A stretch of DNA of 64,000 nucleotides from Gordionus sp. m RMFG-2023 (GCF_954871325.1 NC_088778.1:20011120-20075119); one strand, 5' to 3'. Shown: positions 1 to 13,477, counted from the stretch's first letter. Made by a program: numbers and translations. Notes: generated by a model from the letters alone, not told the origin.

Positions 1-1340
1 TATTCATTTGTCCTAATCATTTCTGTTTCTGTGTAGTTTTATGAATAAATTTTTAACAAATTTATTTCGATAAATCTCCCTAATTTGTTGTCTAATATAA
101 ATTAAAAATAAATTATTTTCTGTTATAAATTTCAAAATACTTATTTTAGAAATATCAATTCTAATTCTGATTTGCCAAACAGGACAACACTAAGTCGTAC
201 TGCTCTTAATGATGTTTACCTATCATAAATGCACATGTACAAGAGCAAATTAACTCAGGGCCAAAATTTTGCTTAATTGCATTCGATATGTGGACAGATC
301 AATACAGAAGAAGAAACTATATTGCATTTAATTTCATTTAATAGATGATAATTTTGAAATGATTACTTTACTTTAGCAACTCATTATATAACCCAGTGGG
401 ACTATTCTAACTGAGATTGATAAAATAGAAGAGGAATTTAATTTAAAAAAGAAAAAAAATACAACCTAATGTTAGAAAGGGTATTCGATTAGGTGAACAT
501 GAATATGTTTGGGTCATAGTTTAAACAATCTGGTTACAGTAGATGGTATTAAAAAGGTACCCTTTGTTGAAAATCTCATCAAAAGAATTAGAGAAATTAT
601 TACTGCTATAAGATATAAAACTGCAGAGATTGAATTTGAATTCGAGGCAGATCAAAGAAAATGCCTAAGTACAATAGATTTAACATCAGACATGTGAGAT
701 CTTGATAGCACTGATCTATACCCAGATACACAATAATTCCACGAATATGGGAAATCTTAAGATTAAATGTCCTAACACGTTGATATTAATTATGCTAGAA
801 AGCATATCTGGATTAAATAAGAATTTAATTAATAATGTTTCGAAAAGAATTGGGAAACATTTTCTCAAATTATCAAACTATGAATCAAATTTGATAGAAG
901 AATTTTTGGAAAACGACATTCACAAGATATGAATGTTCTAAATTTTTAGAGAGAAAGCAAGAGTAAACTTCCCAATCTTTCCAGGCTCGCGTGAAAGAGT
1001 TTTCTCTATTGCTGGATTGACGTTAAATTCAGGGAGATCATCATTATATCCCGAAAATTTAAATAAAATAATTCTTATGCATGATAATTATAAAACTACG
1101 AAATTGATTTTGGATTTATAATGAGTTTTCTCTTAAATAAAGATTAAAAAATATGCCGAGATATCTATAGAATAATGTTTTTTTTTTTTTAAATTTATTA
1201 AGTAATTTAAAAAAATTTATAAATGCGCCGATTTACGCCGCTTTTGTTGACGGCGGCTAAAAATCTGCGCCCCGCCGGCCTTTAATTAGATTTTTGAAAA
1301 TTGCGCCAACCTCCGATAATTTTGTGGGCGCACAGGTCTA
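1..1340 (+). mobile_element. hAT transposon, 3' part, decayed
   Basis: Only the right part of this element lies in the window. Plus-strand fragments read like hAT transposase: near 260-340 a frame contains FDMWTDQYRRRNYIAFNF, the usual core start. 509-697 holds CLGHSLNNLV followed by a helical stretch. 702-932 is a central helical piece. About 980-1120 holds the C-terminal dimerisation motif (RERVFSIAGLTLNSGRSSL). Stops and frame changes separate the pieces, so it is a pseudogene. The end is marked by GC-rich subterminal sequence from 1220 and the terminus GGGCGCACAGGTCTA at 1340, which in reverse (TAGACCTGTGCGCC) fits a hAT terminal inverted repeat. The left end and target duplication lie outside the window. 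Confidence 0.75.
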
Positions 1341-1348
1341 AGTATATC

Positions 1349-3720
1349 AGATAAAACTCTCCTTGAGAATTTCAATTTGAAGCTTTTTCTTCGAATGGTA
1401 GAATTTCAGAGGATTACTCGTTGGACTACTTACTATCTTTCTAATAGGGTAAAGCGGAGCTAAGCCTTTAGGATGACCTAAAGGGCTAGCGAGTTTTTAT
1501 TAATAATTTATCAGATAAATACGGCAAAAAAACTTAGCAAAATATAATTTGTGTAGGCCAACCTAAGACACTAAAAAAAATTGAGTATTTAGTGGTCAGT
1601 CCGCATATTATTTTTTACTTTATAAAATAATTTAAATTTTATAATTACAATCATGAATCACGAATTTAAATTCACGTTATTGCATTCGCTATACTATCTT
1701 TAAATTTCCGATAATATTTTTGTATTATATTATTTTTTGCTGTTTGTATTCACTCTATTCGCGACAAGGGTTTTAATATAAAAACTCACGATATTTGATA
1801 GGCGAATATGACATTTTTTATAATAAACATTGGCGATAATATCGTGAATAGGTGCAGTAAAAGTTTCTTAACAAAAAATCAAATCTCTTAGCCAGTTGAC
1901 CATATAGAGGTATATTTCTATCTTAATTGAGAAATTTATATATTAGGTTTAGACTAGAAAAGGTAATAATAAGCAATGAACGGTCTGAAAAAATAATTAT
2001 TACGAAATTATATGTTTGTATGCCATGTTAACAAAAGGGTAAAGCGTAAGGCTTAGTTTATAGTAAGCGTGAAATATCGTGGTATCTCTCAAGATGTGTA
2101 ATTTATCGCGTAACAACAGCGCAGCTATATAATTTAAAATTATGTATTTTGTAAATACAATTTATTTCAAGAGTGAAACCTCAAACCTAATATAACTGGT
2201 TTTAATTTTTTTTTATATTAACTTGTGCACTCATAATTTTAAAGGGGATCTCACTAATTGATTCTGATGTCAATGCTTCTACATGTTCCTTAGGAAGCCA
2301 TGAATGGAAAATATAAAAAAATAGTTCACTAAAAATGCCTAATAATTAGAATTTTGTTACTGAACCTCAATTTCTAAGATCGTCAGATATCGGTAACTTT
2401 GATCAGGATGGTAATTTGAGGTGAGGTTAAGGGACAATAAAAATAAAATAAAACAGTGATGTTGGCAAAAAAAATACAAATAAATTTTCTGAAAATGAAA
2501 ATAAAAAATATATTAACTATCATGAATATTATCGTATACTCTGAATGATTTAGTAGTATTGATGTTTAATTTGAACAAAAAATGGACCAAAGCCCCTGAA
2601 TATAACCAACCATACTGTTTTCAATTGATTTTATTTCATAACTTAAGAAGGAACAAGGAGAGTTGTAGTATGGACCTAATACATTTATATTAATTTTCGA
2701 TAATAAATATAAATAATTATTATAATTATTAATTCTTATATATATTTGAAGAAAAAATTAAAATAATAGCTCCCTAAAACATGATAAGCAAAATTTAATT
2801 TTTAATTCATTGATATAATATAAATCAAAAAAGGGTTTCCCATTATTATTAAGTAATTATATTCATTTTTAGATAATTATCTCTCCTCCGTATGTCAGGA
2901 GAAAAACAATTGTTGGTTTATTTATCATTAAGGATGAAGGTAGCATTTGCTTAACTTTATCTAAATCCTCATTACGCTTTAAAATTTAATATGAAGAGCC
3001 ATGATTTTAATAGTAAGCTCATCTGGATTAGTCAAGAATATATCACTATGAAATTTATTCTTAGCAAAATTACTAAGAAAAAAGATAGGAATGTTTCTAT
3101 TTATTAAATTCTTTTAATTTATCCAGATAAATGTGCTTTCTAAGAAAATCCGATTTATTTATAATCTAAAAAGTTGGCGTTAGAAATCTTTTTTATTTTA
3201 ACCTAGAAATTTCTTTTTAATTTAAAATAATTCATTACTTTTTTGTAAAGGTAAAATAAAATCGTTAAATAGCCCACGTATGCAGTATAAATATATTATT
3301 TACCTTAAAGATTAAAAGGAATAGCGGCTTTACTTTAGAGAATTATACTAAAGAAGCGATTAGTAAAGATGTATTGTAAACGGAGAATATAATTTTATAG
3401 TGAATTAATAATATATAAATATAATGATTTAAATTTAAATAAACATTACCAAATTAATTATAAATTCACCTAACATGTTTTAAAATAAATTTATTATTCT
3501 ATTTGATGTTATATTTTTATGAATTATATTATCATTAAATTTTAAAACTGGGTTTCTTATTGGCATATTTTACGTATCGTTGAATATCAAAAATAAATAA
3601 GTTTATATTTTTTTATATAAATAAAAAGTGAAATATATAATAAACATTTTATTAAAATTAAAAGTTTAACATACAAAATTTAATTATTATTTAAAACGAA
3701 TTCATTGAACTAATTTTTCA
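1349..3720. other. gene-free AT-rich DNA
   Basis: I see no convincing reading frame, RNA gene or element boundary here. The sequence is AT-rich with scattered homopolymers. Short frames in it have no recognisable domain. Confidence 0.5.
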
Positions 3721-3725
3721 ATGTT

Positions 3726-3945
3726 AAAGAAAGGAAGAAAGAAAGAAAGAATGATAGAAAGAAAGAATGATAGAAAGAAAGAATGATAGAAAGAAAGAAA
3801 GAATGATAGAAAGGAAAGAATGATAGAAAGAAAGAATGATAGAAAGAAAGAATGATAGAAAAAAAGAATGATAGAAAGAAAGAATGATAGAAAGAAAGAA
3901 AAAAGAAAGAAGGAAGGAAAGAAAGAAAGAAGAAAGAAAATCTTA
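3726..3945. repeat. GAAA / GAATGATAGAAA microsatellite
   Basis: This is a purine-only tract on the plus strand. It alternates GAAAGAAA runs with a 12-16 bp unit containing GAATGATAGAAA, repeated about ten times, and ends in GGAAGGAAAGAAAG. It is a compound polypurine microsatellite. Confidence 0.95.
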
Positions 3946-4937
3946 TAATATAATCAAATACTTACATTGGAGCATCCCGGGCATAAGAATTAAAAATTCA
4001 AACCGATTTAATAATTAAATCTGAGCCATAAAATAAGTTTTAGCTCTAATTTGCTGTAAATGTTTTATTGCAAAATAAAATATAAAAGCTATTTTAACTA
4101 GTATGAACTGATAATAATCACATATTTTTTTAGGTAAGGGTGATAACATAACCGTTAAATTTCTTCTCTGAATAACTATAACCGTTAACTTTATAAAGTG
4201 TTCAACACTGGTAGTGTGCATATTATAGAGCCGAATTATAAAGCATAGATTACACTTGTTATTGCACCTGGACGGAGTTATCTTATGTTATTTCATTATC
4301 AGAAATCATATTGTCTCCATTTTAATTTAACTCGACTATTTAATTTCTATAAATACTGAAAATTTATTCGCAATTTGTCACTGAATACATTTTTAAATTG
4401 TGAAACTTTCTTCAAGTACTTTTCAAAGATTTGGCATTTATTTCATCGAAATGCCCTAAATAAAAATATTCCACATTCATTATAGCTCTTTGTTCTTCGA
4501 AAACCATTTGGGCAAACTATTTTTAATTAATAGGAAGAAATACGTCAACAGAGATCAAATTGGATCTATTTACATGCATCTTTACTAACCGCTATACATG
4601 CTCTTTCTATTTTTTAGCATTTCATTTAGTACCCAAATGCTATCTAGCAGCTTTCAATTAGAAATATTTTTATTTAAATTCGAATCCATAGCTTTATTTT
4701 TAATGAATGTAAGGGATATAAAAGATACCGATAACCTGACATTTTAGATCATTTACTTAACTAAATCAATTCTTAGGTTGAAGATATAATAAAAGCTTTT
4801 CCAAAAGAATTATAGCTGACTCAGGTGTTATCTAGCAGCTTTCAATCAGATATATTTTCATCTAAATTTGAAGTCATTTTCATAGCTGAATGTATATAAA
4901 AGATACAGGAGAATTAGCATTTTAGATCAATTTTTTT
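3946..4937. repeat. gene-free DNA with a diverged direct repeat
   Basis: No gene is visible. Two copies of a unit of about 180 bp begin at about 4651 and 4831 (both start AGCTTTCAAT and both reach CATTTTAGATCA). The second copy is interrupted by the hAT element that starts at 4938 and resumes after 6053 with ATAATAAAAGATGAC and AATTATAGCTGA. Confidence 0.55.
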
Positions 4938-6045
4938 TAATGTTGTAAACGAACGCGTTCAAAATGAACGCGTTCGTGAACGAAGTTCGTTTTTTTGAAA
5001 AAAGGTGATGAACGGCGTTCCTTTTTTTTGACGAACTTTGAACGTGAACGCGTTCCTTTTCTTTGATGAACGCGTTCAATTTTACGTTCGTTCAATTTTA
5101 AAAACACTTTTTATTTTTATTTATTTGAAAAATTAATATTAATCCGCATTTTTTAACAAAAAGGTCATATTTTTATTTATTTGAAAAATTAATATTTAAT
5201 CCAATTTTTTAACAAAAAAGTCTTATATTTTTTAATCAGCTGTTTTTCTTCTTCTTTCATATTGCAATTAACGTACCATACGTGATACTGCTAGAGAAGA
5301 TAAGATTAAAGTTTATTAATTTGAATATTTTATATTTTAATTTAATAGATTAGCATTTGCATGGATATAAATATTTCATCATCAGATTCTGAAAATCAAA
5401 ATTCAATATTAGATGAATTAGAATTACCATAGCCCAAATATCAAAAATATTTCACTGTTTTAAAATCAATTCCGAGATATCCTTTTTATTTGACGAGGAA
5501 GAAGAGGGCAGATTGGAGGATGATAACATGGCTCAATTTTTTGAAACAATGGATAAAACATTAAATGTTTTTAATAAATTCCCCCTTTTAAAAGAATTGT
5601 TTATCAAGTATAACACCGCAATCCCTTCATCCGCCCCTGTTGAGCGAGTTTTTAGTATAGCTAACGCTGTATTAACTGACAAGCGTTCATGCCTATCAGA
5701 TGAAAATTTTGAAAAGCAATTATTATTAAAAATTAATAAGAAAATTTTTTTATAAATTTATTTTTTTATCGCTCTATTATATTGTATTTATAATTATATT
5801 ATCAAAATAAAACTATTATTTTTTATCATGGCTAATATATTGTGTTGAAAAATATAAGGCATTTATTTATATTAAATTAAATTTAAAAAAAAATTTATCA
5901 TAAAATTTTGAACGTATGAACGCGTTCATGAACTTGAACACGTTCCTTTTTTTGAATTTGAACGTGAACGTGAACGCGTTCGATTTTTGTCAATGAACGT
6001 TGAACGCGAACGCGTTCGATTTTTTTAAAAATGTTTACAGCACTA
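4938..6045 (+). mobile_element. Ds-like non-autonomous hAT with TSD and TIR
   Basis: This is a complete 1108-bp element. Its ends are TAATGTTGTAAAC at the left and GTTTACAGCACTA at the right, which are imperfect inverted repeats. It is flanked by the 8-bp duplication ATTTTTTT (4930-4937 and 6046-6053); because that is a T-run it is weaker evidence than the termini. Both subterminal regions carry many copies of the palindrome GAACGCGTTC, a likely transposase-binding array, which stands out in this AT-rich context. It contains a shortened transposase gene. Confidence 0.85.
5362..5755 (+). pseudogene. internally deleted hAT transposase
   Basis: The first part (5362-5450) encodes an acidic leader starting MDINISSSDSENQ and then PKYQKYFTV, as at the start of BED-finger hAT transposases, with one TAG stop. 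The second part (5513-5755, frame open from about 5486) encodes the C-terminal hAT dimerisation domain: FPLLKELFIKYNTAIPSSAP, then VERVFSIAN and RSCLSDENFEK. The whole catalytic middle is missing. This is the classical structure of an internal-deletion derivative. Confidence 0.8.
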
Positions 6046-6053
6046 ATTTTTTT

Positions 6054-8287
6054 AGCTGATAAATATATCTGTAGGTATAATAAAAGATGACTGATTATTT
6101 CAAAAATTTTCAAAAAATTATAGCTGATTTAACTTTTTAAATGTTCACAAATACTCAATCAAATATTTAACTAGATGAGGTTTTGGGCCCAATTTCTTAT
6201 TAATTATATATTGTAGCGCATTTATAGTGATCTGGAGTAAGCTCTCATGTGTCCCCATCATGTTTCACTTATTTTTTGAGCCTTTGCCACTTACTTTAGC
6301 CAGATAAATTATTTAAAAAGATAGAGTATACATTAATTTATTTAATTTTCCAAGATCTGCTGATATCTTATGTATTATATATTTGCAAACTAACTTTACC
6401 TATTAATAATCTTATTAATTTGTATTTTGCAATAAAGTTATTAGAAAGATTCCTTATATTTTGATTTATCGGAAAATTTGATCTTCTGTTTTCACCTGAA
6501 AATAATAACCTTCTCTAAATGGTCTCTGAGTATTTTATTCTTTTTTGATATAATTTGTATCATCTAAGGAAATTCCCATTATTTAAATTTTTATTTATTT
6601 GATTGCTGAGTGTTCATTGTGGTCTGATCCTATGTAGAATAAGTTTTGTTACCTAAAAACTTAATTATCTCAAATATTTGTTTTATTACAAGGATATTAT
6701 TGAAAAAGTGTCGATTGTTTTTTTTATTAGTTTAGAAAATTGAATTCTATTTTTTTAAATTATAAATAAAAATATGAGATATAAATTAATCAAACTTCAC
6801 TTTCGAATAGGAAACGCATTTTAAAAAATTGGAAAAAATCACCAAATAGCATATTTTGAATCTTAATTCTTTAGAAATGTATCATTATGATATTAAGATA
6901 ATATAATAAAAATAATTTTAGTCATAAAAAGTAAGAGTAAATATATATTAAAAAAAACTATCCTAAACAATGGATAATAGGCGATATAGAGCCGTGAATT
7001 GATAAGAAATTTAAAAGGTAAATTTCTAAGCTATTTTCTTGCAAATATCGGTATGTTCTTTAGTATAGCCTATGAGGTGGGTAATTTTTCTTCCTATCCC
7101 TTTGAAAAGCTAAGTGCCTCGTGTTCGAAGTTTCCGGTGGCTAATGTGACAACATGAACGAATTCAATATTGGTTAGCACTTAAATTTGTTTTTTTTATT
7201 TCGGCCACAGAAAGGATTCTCATGGGTGTTAGATTTGGGAAATATGTCTACATAAGTGTAATCTCACCCCTTTCCCATGGAAATAAGGTTAAAACATCTG
7301 GTCTTAGATGGTGTCCATTTTCTTCTCTGATGTAGCAGAGAACAAATAAAAAGAGAAACGATATGCATAAGTATGAAGACTAATTTATATTCTTAATTTT
7401 TTGAGATAGATGACCGAGATTTTTACTGGGGGTTCATACCCTTTATAGCCACTGTTTGGCAAATCAAAAGTTAGTTTTAGTTAATAGTATCTTGGTTTAG
7501 GTTGTAGGGTGTGAATAAATATATACATTATAAGTCATAGGTTAGGACCACTCATTCATGGGATAGATGAGCCATCAGGTCGTTTACTCTCTGCGTTGCA
7601 AAGCCATTTTAGATTTAGGAGAGAAAGAATTTCAGTAGGTTTTAAGGCACAATATATGTTGTAATTTAACTATTTATATAAAAACTTGCCTTTACATCGC
7701 TTGCATTGCAGAGAGTGACATCCTTTTGAGTCAACAGGTGTTTGAGATAGTTACAAATAATATTACCATTTTCCAAGTATGAGTCTCCGATGGCATGACT
7801 AAGCTTAGTGTTTTTTAAGTAATAAGTCAAAATTACTTAAAGAAATGCTCAAGGAATTCAAATTGTATCCAGAGGAAGTCATGAAGAAAGGGGAATGTTC
7901 CACGGGTTGTACGTATGGTATTCCATCTCACAATTAAGTCATAGTCTGATGGTGTAACGAAGTTCGTTTGTAAAAAGATGGTCTCAAGGAATCATAGCCG
8001 TTTCCAGAAAAAGTTGAGAAGAGAAGAGAAGAGAATGTTTCACAGGCTGACTTCTTGATATAAATGAGGTTGTAGGATGGTCGACTAAAAAAGAGGACTT
8101 CCAAACATAGCTTGATGGAGTCAACGTGACATGAGCAGAGGGGTAGGAGAATTTTGCTTCCAAATTTTTTGAAAAATGAAGCATCCTAGGGGGTATCTTA
8201 GATGAGTTACAGCGAAATATGTTGCTGTAAAAATTTATTCAATACTATATTGTTAAACATCGATTAAATCTATATATTGCATAAAAT
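6054..8287. other. gene-free DNA with a degenerate tandem pair
   Basis: No supported gene. The section from about 7080 to 8200 is less AT-rich than its surroundings. It contains two diverged copies of a stretch of about 135 bp: one begins at 7851 (AAGGAATTCAAATTGTATCC) and the other at 7987 (AAGGAATCATAGCCGTTTCC), and both end with TGATGG then TAACG or TCAACG. A 66-codon frame at 7984-8184 on the minus strand lies in it and shows no known domain. It may be an old, unrecognisable element. Confidence 0.4.
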
Positions 8288-8347
8288 CAGGCGCGTAACC
8301 AATGGGGGGGGCATCGCAAATTTGACTGTTTTCATAAATATCATTTT

Positions 8348-11035
8348 AAGCTAATAAAATTTTTAACCGAAACGAATATCGGTTCGGTTCAGGTTCGGAT
8401 AAAAATAACGGTTCAAGGTTCAGGTTCGGTTCGTAAAAAATAAAAATAACGGTTCGGTTCGAACCTCTATAAACCGGTTTGAACATTTTTGTATTCAAAC
8501 CTATATTCGAATTATGTATAGGGAAAAATATTTTTTTTATCATTAAAATAAAAAAACACATGCATAAAACCTTTATTTTTATTAATTGCATAATATAAAA
8601 TAATATATAATTTATAAATATAACAAATAGATATCAATGATTAATTTTATAATATGAACAATATTTATAACTTTATTTAGTTAAAAAAATTTTATTAAGC
8701 CGTACAATTAATAAATTTTCAAGATTTATCACACTCAAATTACATCTATAAGGGGATAATATAAATTTAATTGTAGAAAAACATTTTTCTACACTAACTT
8801 GGGTAGCTGGCACTGCCAGTATGATATCAGACAATTTATATAATTCAGGGATTACTCTGATTTCTCCAATAGTCTAAAATATTCATATTTTTATTTAACC
8901 TAGGTTCTTTAGAAAAATTAACTAAAATATTTTTAATATTCTCCGATTTTTGTAAGAGATTTTGTTTGTTCACATCTTTTTTTTAAGAAGACTTTCTACT
9001 AAGTCCTCTTCAGATGAAGATCCATTCACCGGTGTTGATTCACCTTCACTAAAATCCTCCACTCTTATAACAAAGTTCGATTCCATGTTATGCCATATTT
9101 TAATAATATGTTCTCTAGCTTTGGTTTTTTCTTCTTCAGTCAAAAGCACTTGATATCTATATATTAAAAATTAAAAATATCATTAAAAAAATCTTATTAT
9201 ATTTATGTATAAATAGAAAAATATATAAAGTGAAATAAATTTATTAATTAAAATAAATAAAATATTGATTAAATTTATATAAGATATAATATTTTTAAAA
9301 CATACCTTAAATCTAGATATATGCATGACAAAAAGGCATTGTTGCTTAAAAGTTGCTTCTCTCTAAAATTCATAGCATCAATTATTGAACCAGCAAAGGG
9401 TGAAGTAAAAATGGAAATTTTTAATTTAGCTTTCAGCCATATGCCATAAAATCCCCTAAAGTTAGCTGCTCAAGTTGTAAGTTCTTGGTAGCTACTTTCA
9501 TTGGTTTTAGTATATTTACCAACCCTATAATTGCTTCCCATTCCAGAGTTGTAAAACAAAGTTCACTATATGATACTGATAACTCCTCACAAATATCTTT
9601 TAATTCATTCAATCTCTCTAGCATGTCATAGGTTGATAACCATCTATGAACAATCCAATATAGGTCTTTTTAAGTTTAATTTTTTTAGTATGATTGATAT
9701 CGATTTTGTCCTTAGCTTCTTGCAGGCAGTACGAGCTTTAATAATAATATTAGAAATGGAGCAATTTTTTAATGCATGCTCTACCCACAAGTTGTAAGGT
9801 ATGAGAAGCACATCTTATATTTATAATATCATATTGAGAATCATTAAGATTGCTTGCTAATTCATCAGGTACATTTGTGAAACTAGTATAAATATCATAA
9901 TTATCTATATTTTGTATTTGTTCTTCTTCATGATTTTCAGACAATTGATTGTCATCATCACTATCCTCCATAAATAATTTTACCATCTTAATTAGATTTG
10001 CCCCATTGTCCGTTGTTATAGTGTACAGTTGTGATGTTTTTATTTCATAATCATTTAATACTTTTATTAAAAGGAGTTTTAAATTTTCTGCAGTGGGCCG
10101 TTCAAAAATTTCTTTCATTGCCAGTGTTCTCAGAACAATTTTTGCTTTTTGAATGTACTGAAGATTAATCCCAATAATGGACCTGTCTAGACGAGTAACA
10201 CAGTCAATTTTTAGAGATAATAATTTACCATTTATTTCTTCGATTATATTTTTTTGCCGAATATCTAAGGCTAATTCTGCAACATTCGATTGAATATTTT
10301 GGGAATTAATTTTAATATTACCTAAACCTTCTAATATAGGATCCAGAATTTTTCTAAAGCCACGATCATCGATTAATGTGAATGGTCTACCATTAAAAGT
10401 TACCAGCTCAGTACAAGCATCAATTATTATTTTTTTATTTAGCTTCACTGATATAGTAGTTTGTTCTTTAAATACTTCTTCTATTGTCTGTTGGTTTGAT
10501 GGCATCTTAAGCCTTTTTATTTTATTAAGAATTTGTTGTTGTGATATTTTAATTTTATTGAATTCTATAGGGTGGTTTCTTTTTATGTGACCTTTCATAT
10601 TTATTTGACAATCAGCAATATTACATTTTATGTGTCATTAATAATATTATAAGTAAAATAATTGTATATGGGGTTTAATTTTGCTCTAGGCATTATAATT
10701 TATAAGCTTAAAAAATTTTAAAAATATTGTAAAATGGCAATATACTAAAGTTCATAAAAATTATGACTGACACTTATCAATCAAATGTGATTGATAAAAA
10801 TCTTTAAAACAATTCGAATATAATTAAAATATTTTGCAATATACTAGTAATAACTTGCACATTATTTTAGCAGCATAAAATCACGAGGTTCGAACCGGTT
10901 CGGTTCAGAGGCATTTTAGCGGTTCGGTTCAGGTTCGGCTAGAAATTTTTAGCGGTTTAGGTTCGGTTCAGGTTTGATAAAAAATACCGGTTTTAGCGGT
11001 TTAACGGTTCGGTTCAGGTTCGGTTTGGATCCCTG
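8348..11035 (-). mobile_element. nested BED-finger hAT element
   Basis: Both ends carry arrays of GGTTCGGTTCAGGTTCGG (8383-8470 and 10885-11030). Between them is one minus-strand transposase gene. The exact termini are uncertain: the right end reads GGTTTGGATCCCTGG and the left begins near ACCGAAACGAATATCGG, with flanks TTTTTAAC and TTTTTACC that may be an imperfect target duplication. It lies wholly within the older hAT of 8288-12734. Confidence 0.75.
8690..10697 (-). pseudogene. hAT (Ac-like) transposase, nearly complete, frame-shifted
   Basis: Read on the minus strand from 10697 (MPRAKLNPIYNYF), a one-base slip in an A-run near 10630 leads into a BED-like finger (CNIADC then MKGHIKRNH). 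An open frame of 282 residues (10598-9750) carries LVTFNGRPFTLIDD, LSLKIDCVTRLDRSI, LRTLAMKEI, YTITTDNGANL and IRCASHTLQLV, the classical Ac-like catalytic segments. 9624-9433 holds ICEELSVSYSE and LVNILKPMKVATK. 9430-9305 ends in FLSCIYLDLRY. A probable intron (about 9304-9165) precedes LLTEEEKTKAREHIIKIW. A decayed dimerisation domain follows down to about 8690. At least three frame disruptions make it inactive. Confidence 0.8.
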
Positions 11036-11179
11036 GTTTTTACCCCCTCCCCCCCCCCTCCAATCAAAATTTTACAAATATTTGAATATCAATTTTCCAG
11101 CATAAAACTTATTTTTTATAAATAAACTTTATTAAAATTTCCTTTCTTGTGAGCACATTAACATTATTCAAAAATATTA

Positions 11180-12265
11180 ATAAAATGGAAAAATTTTTAG
11201 TCAAAGAGATTGAAATCAAACGGTAATTTATTTGACTATTATATATAATCATTTTATTAAATTCAAAATTATTAGTGAGTTAGAATTAATAAGTATTTTT
11301 AATATATATTTAATTATTAATAAATATCTATAATTTTTTTAATATTTTTCATTTTTACTTCCATTTTGTAGAACAAAAGAAATAGAAATACAAAAGTTAA
11401 ATAAGGCTGAGCATGAAAAAAGGTAATGTGTCGTCAGAAGCGATATCATTATTGAATCAATTGACCAATCAGAGTTTATCATTGCTGCTAGTTGCATCAA
11501 TAAATTATTTTCCTATAGCTCACTACTTTGTAGAAATTTATAAAAACCAAATTTAGATTTGGTTCAGGTCATTGATTTGGCGGAAAATATATATTAACAG
11601 GTAGATACAATAATAATGAATGTAGATGAATATTTTCATAATATTAAGGCTAAATTTTATGATATAACACTAATTAAACCTCGTCTAGCACCTAGGCAAT
11701 TATTGAGATCTAAAATAAATATTGGCTCAACTGAAGATTATTATAAAATATCCATTTATCCCATTCTTAGATACTTTTTTATCGCAAATAAAAGTATGGT
11801 TTTTAGAACAAGTCTTTAGCAATCTTCAAGTTTTATTACCCAAAGATCCTTCGTTTTCTAATGCCATTATTGGTAAAATTAAATATTTAGCAAAATTTTA
11901 TTCCTATGATATTGATAGTGAAATAAATTTAAGCAGTGAATTCGAATTGTGGTAAAAATATTTACTACGTTTAGCTATTTTATATGAGCATTCTATTGAT
12001 GCGCTCAATCGGTTTAAAGAAACCTTGGCTCAATTTCCTAATATTTTGAAGTTGTTTGATATTCTTGCATGTTTGCCTATTACAACATGTGCGAATGAAA
12101 GGACTTTTTCCAACTTAAGATGGCTGAAAACATACGAAGTACTACTTCCGAATCTCGGCTAAATGGGTTAGCTCTGTTAAATATCCACAGAGATTTGGTT
12201 CCAACGACAAACGAAATTCTTGATGAATTGGTAACATTCCCACGAAAATTAAAAATCACATTATA
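11180..12265 (+). pseudogene. DUF4371-type hAT transposase, C-terminal remnant
   Basis: Plus-strand pieces encode NIKAKFYDITLIKPRLAPRQ and EDYYKISIYPILRYF (11640-11780), the pattern of the THAP12/P52rIPK-like hAT families. Further on are LPKDPSFSNAIIGKIKYLA (11840-11900) and the dimerisation motif FDILACLPITTCANERTFSN with a downstream WLKTYEVLLPNLG (12055-12165). There are frame changes near 11790 and a stop at about 11953. This is the resident transposase of the outer element, on the opposite strand from the nested one. Confidence 0.7.
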
Positions 12266-12998
12266 ATTATAGTATTTAATAAAAAAATTTGTATAATATT
12301 GTATTTGATAAGAAATTTAAAAAAACTTGTCTTTTAAATTATTTTCTAGTCAATATTTTATACACACTACTATTATTATATTCAATAAAAAAATTATATT
12401 CTACTTATATTGTATGATTTAAGCTGAGGCTAGTTTTTAAAGCAAATTTTATAAAAAAAATGGCAAAACTTTATTTCGATTTTACATTTAAAAAAACTTT
12501 ATTAAATATAATATACCTAACTTAAAATAATAAAAAATAGGCTTGTAATATCCGTAAGCACGAATTAGTAAATAATAGTTATAAAATAGAAATATTATTA
12601 CTATTAAATTATGCTAAAACATAAAACCCGGCCGAAGGCCGGGGGAAAGCTGGCCGAAGGCTAGGTAAAGTAAGTTTGGGTGTGAAGCTCCCCAATCCCC
12701 CCCCCCCCTATATAAAATCCTGGATATGCTACTGCATAAAATCATAGTTACTGGTTAGATCTATCAGCAATCTCATATCCATGTCAATTAATATACTATG
12801 ATATATTCATCGTGAATGTGGGGAATATTTATAATTTCTTTTATATTCTAAAAAAGAACTCTTTTATATTCACAGTTCTTTAATATAATATAGGTTATTC
12901 TTTTTAAAATGTATGAAGGGATTACCATAATTGAAAACTTGTAATAATGTGAAAATATCGTGATTTTTTTTAGGGGTGGGGGGTGGGGTAGGATAAAA

Positions 12999-13145
12999 AT
13001 TTACATTTGATAAAATTTGGCTATTATAAAGAATTTACATTTGATAAAATTTGGCTATTAGAAAGAATTTACATTTGATAAGATTTGACTATTAGCAAGA
13101 ATTTACATTTGATAAGATTTGACTATTAGAAAGAATTTACATTTG
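12999..13145. repeat. 34-bp minisatellite, about four copies
   Basis: The unit AATTTACATTTGATAAAATT followed by TGGCTATTAGAAAG is repeated four times with few changes. It lies just beyond the 3' side of the Gypsy fossil and may mark where that element is truncated. Confidence 0.85.
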
Positions 13146-13477
13146 TTTTCTTTGCCAATTGTATTAATTTTTCCCTCCTTCCCACCTGATTCCTATAGGC
13201 TCTTTTATTCCTCCAAAAATTGTTACGTCTCCCATTCTATATGCTCACTTATTCTCTCAATTATTATTATTTTCCTTCTATATACGACTTTCTATCTTCA
13301 CACATGCTGACTCCCCCTTTTCCCTCCTGACTGGACCTAAGTCTTTTGACTTGACTTAAGTCTTCCGGGGTCCATTCCTCTCTTTAACTGATCCCCATGT
13401 CTTATTCCTTCTCTCCCATCTGGGAACTTTATCCTATGCAATTTGTGCCCCACGTTCTCTATGACCACACCGGATTC

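Larger units (their letters stand above)
8288..12734 (+). mobile_element. hAT element (DUF4371/THAP12-like type) hosting a second hAT
   Basis: The 8-bp target duplication CATAAAAT is exact on both sides (8280-8287 and 12735-12742). The ends CAGGCGCGTAACC and, in reverse, CAGTAGCATATCC are mutated versions of a CAGTGGCGTAGCC-type terminus, each followed by G-runs. A GGCCGAAGGCC hairpin lies near the right end at about 12630-12660. The 5' part of its transposase is lost; remnants lie at 11180-12265. Another hAT (about 8348-11035) sits inside it. Confidence 0.8.
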
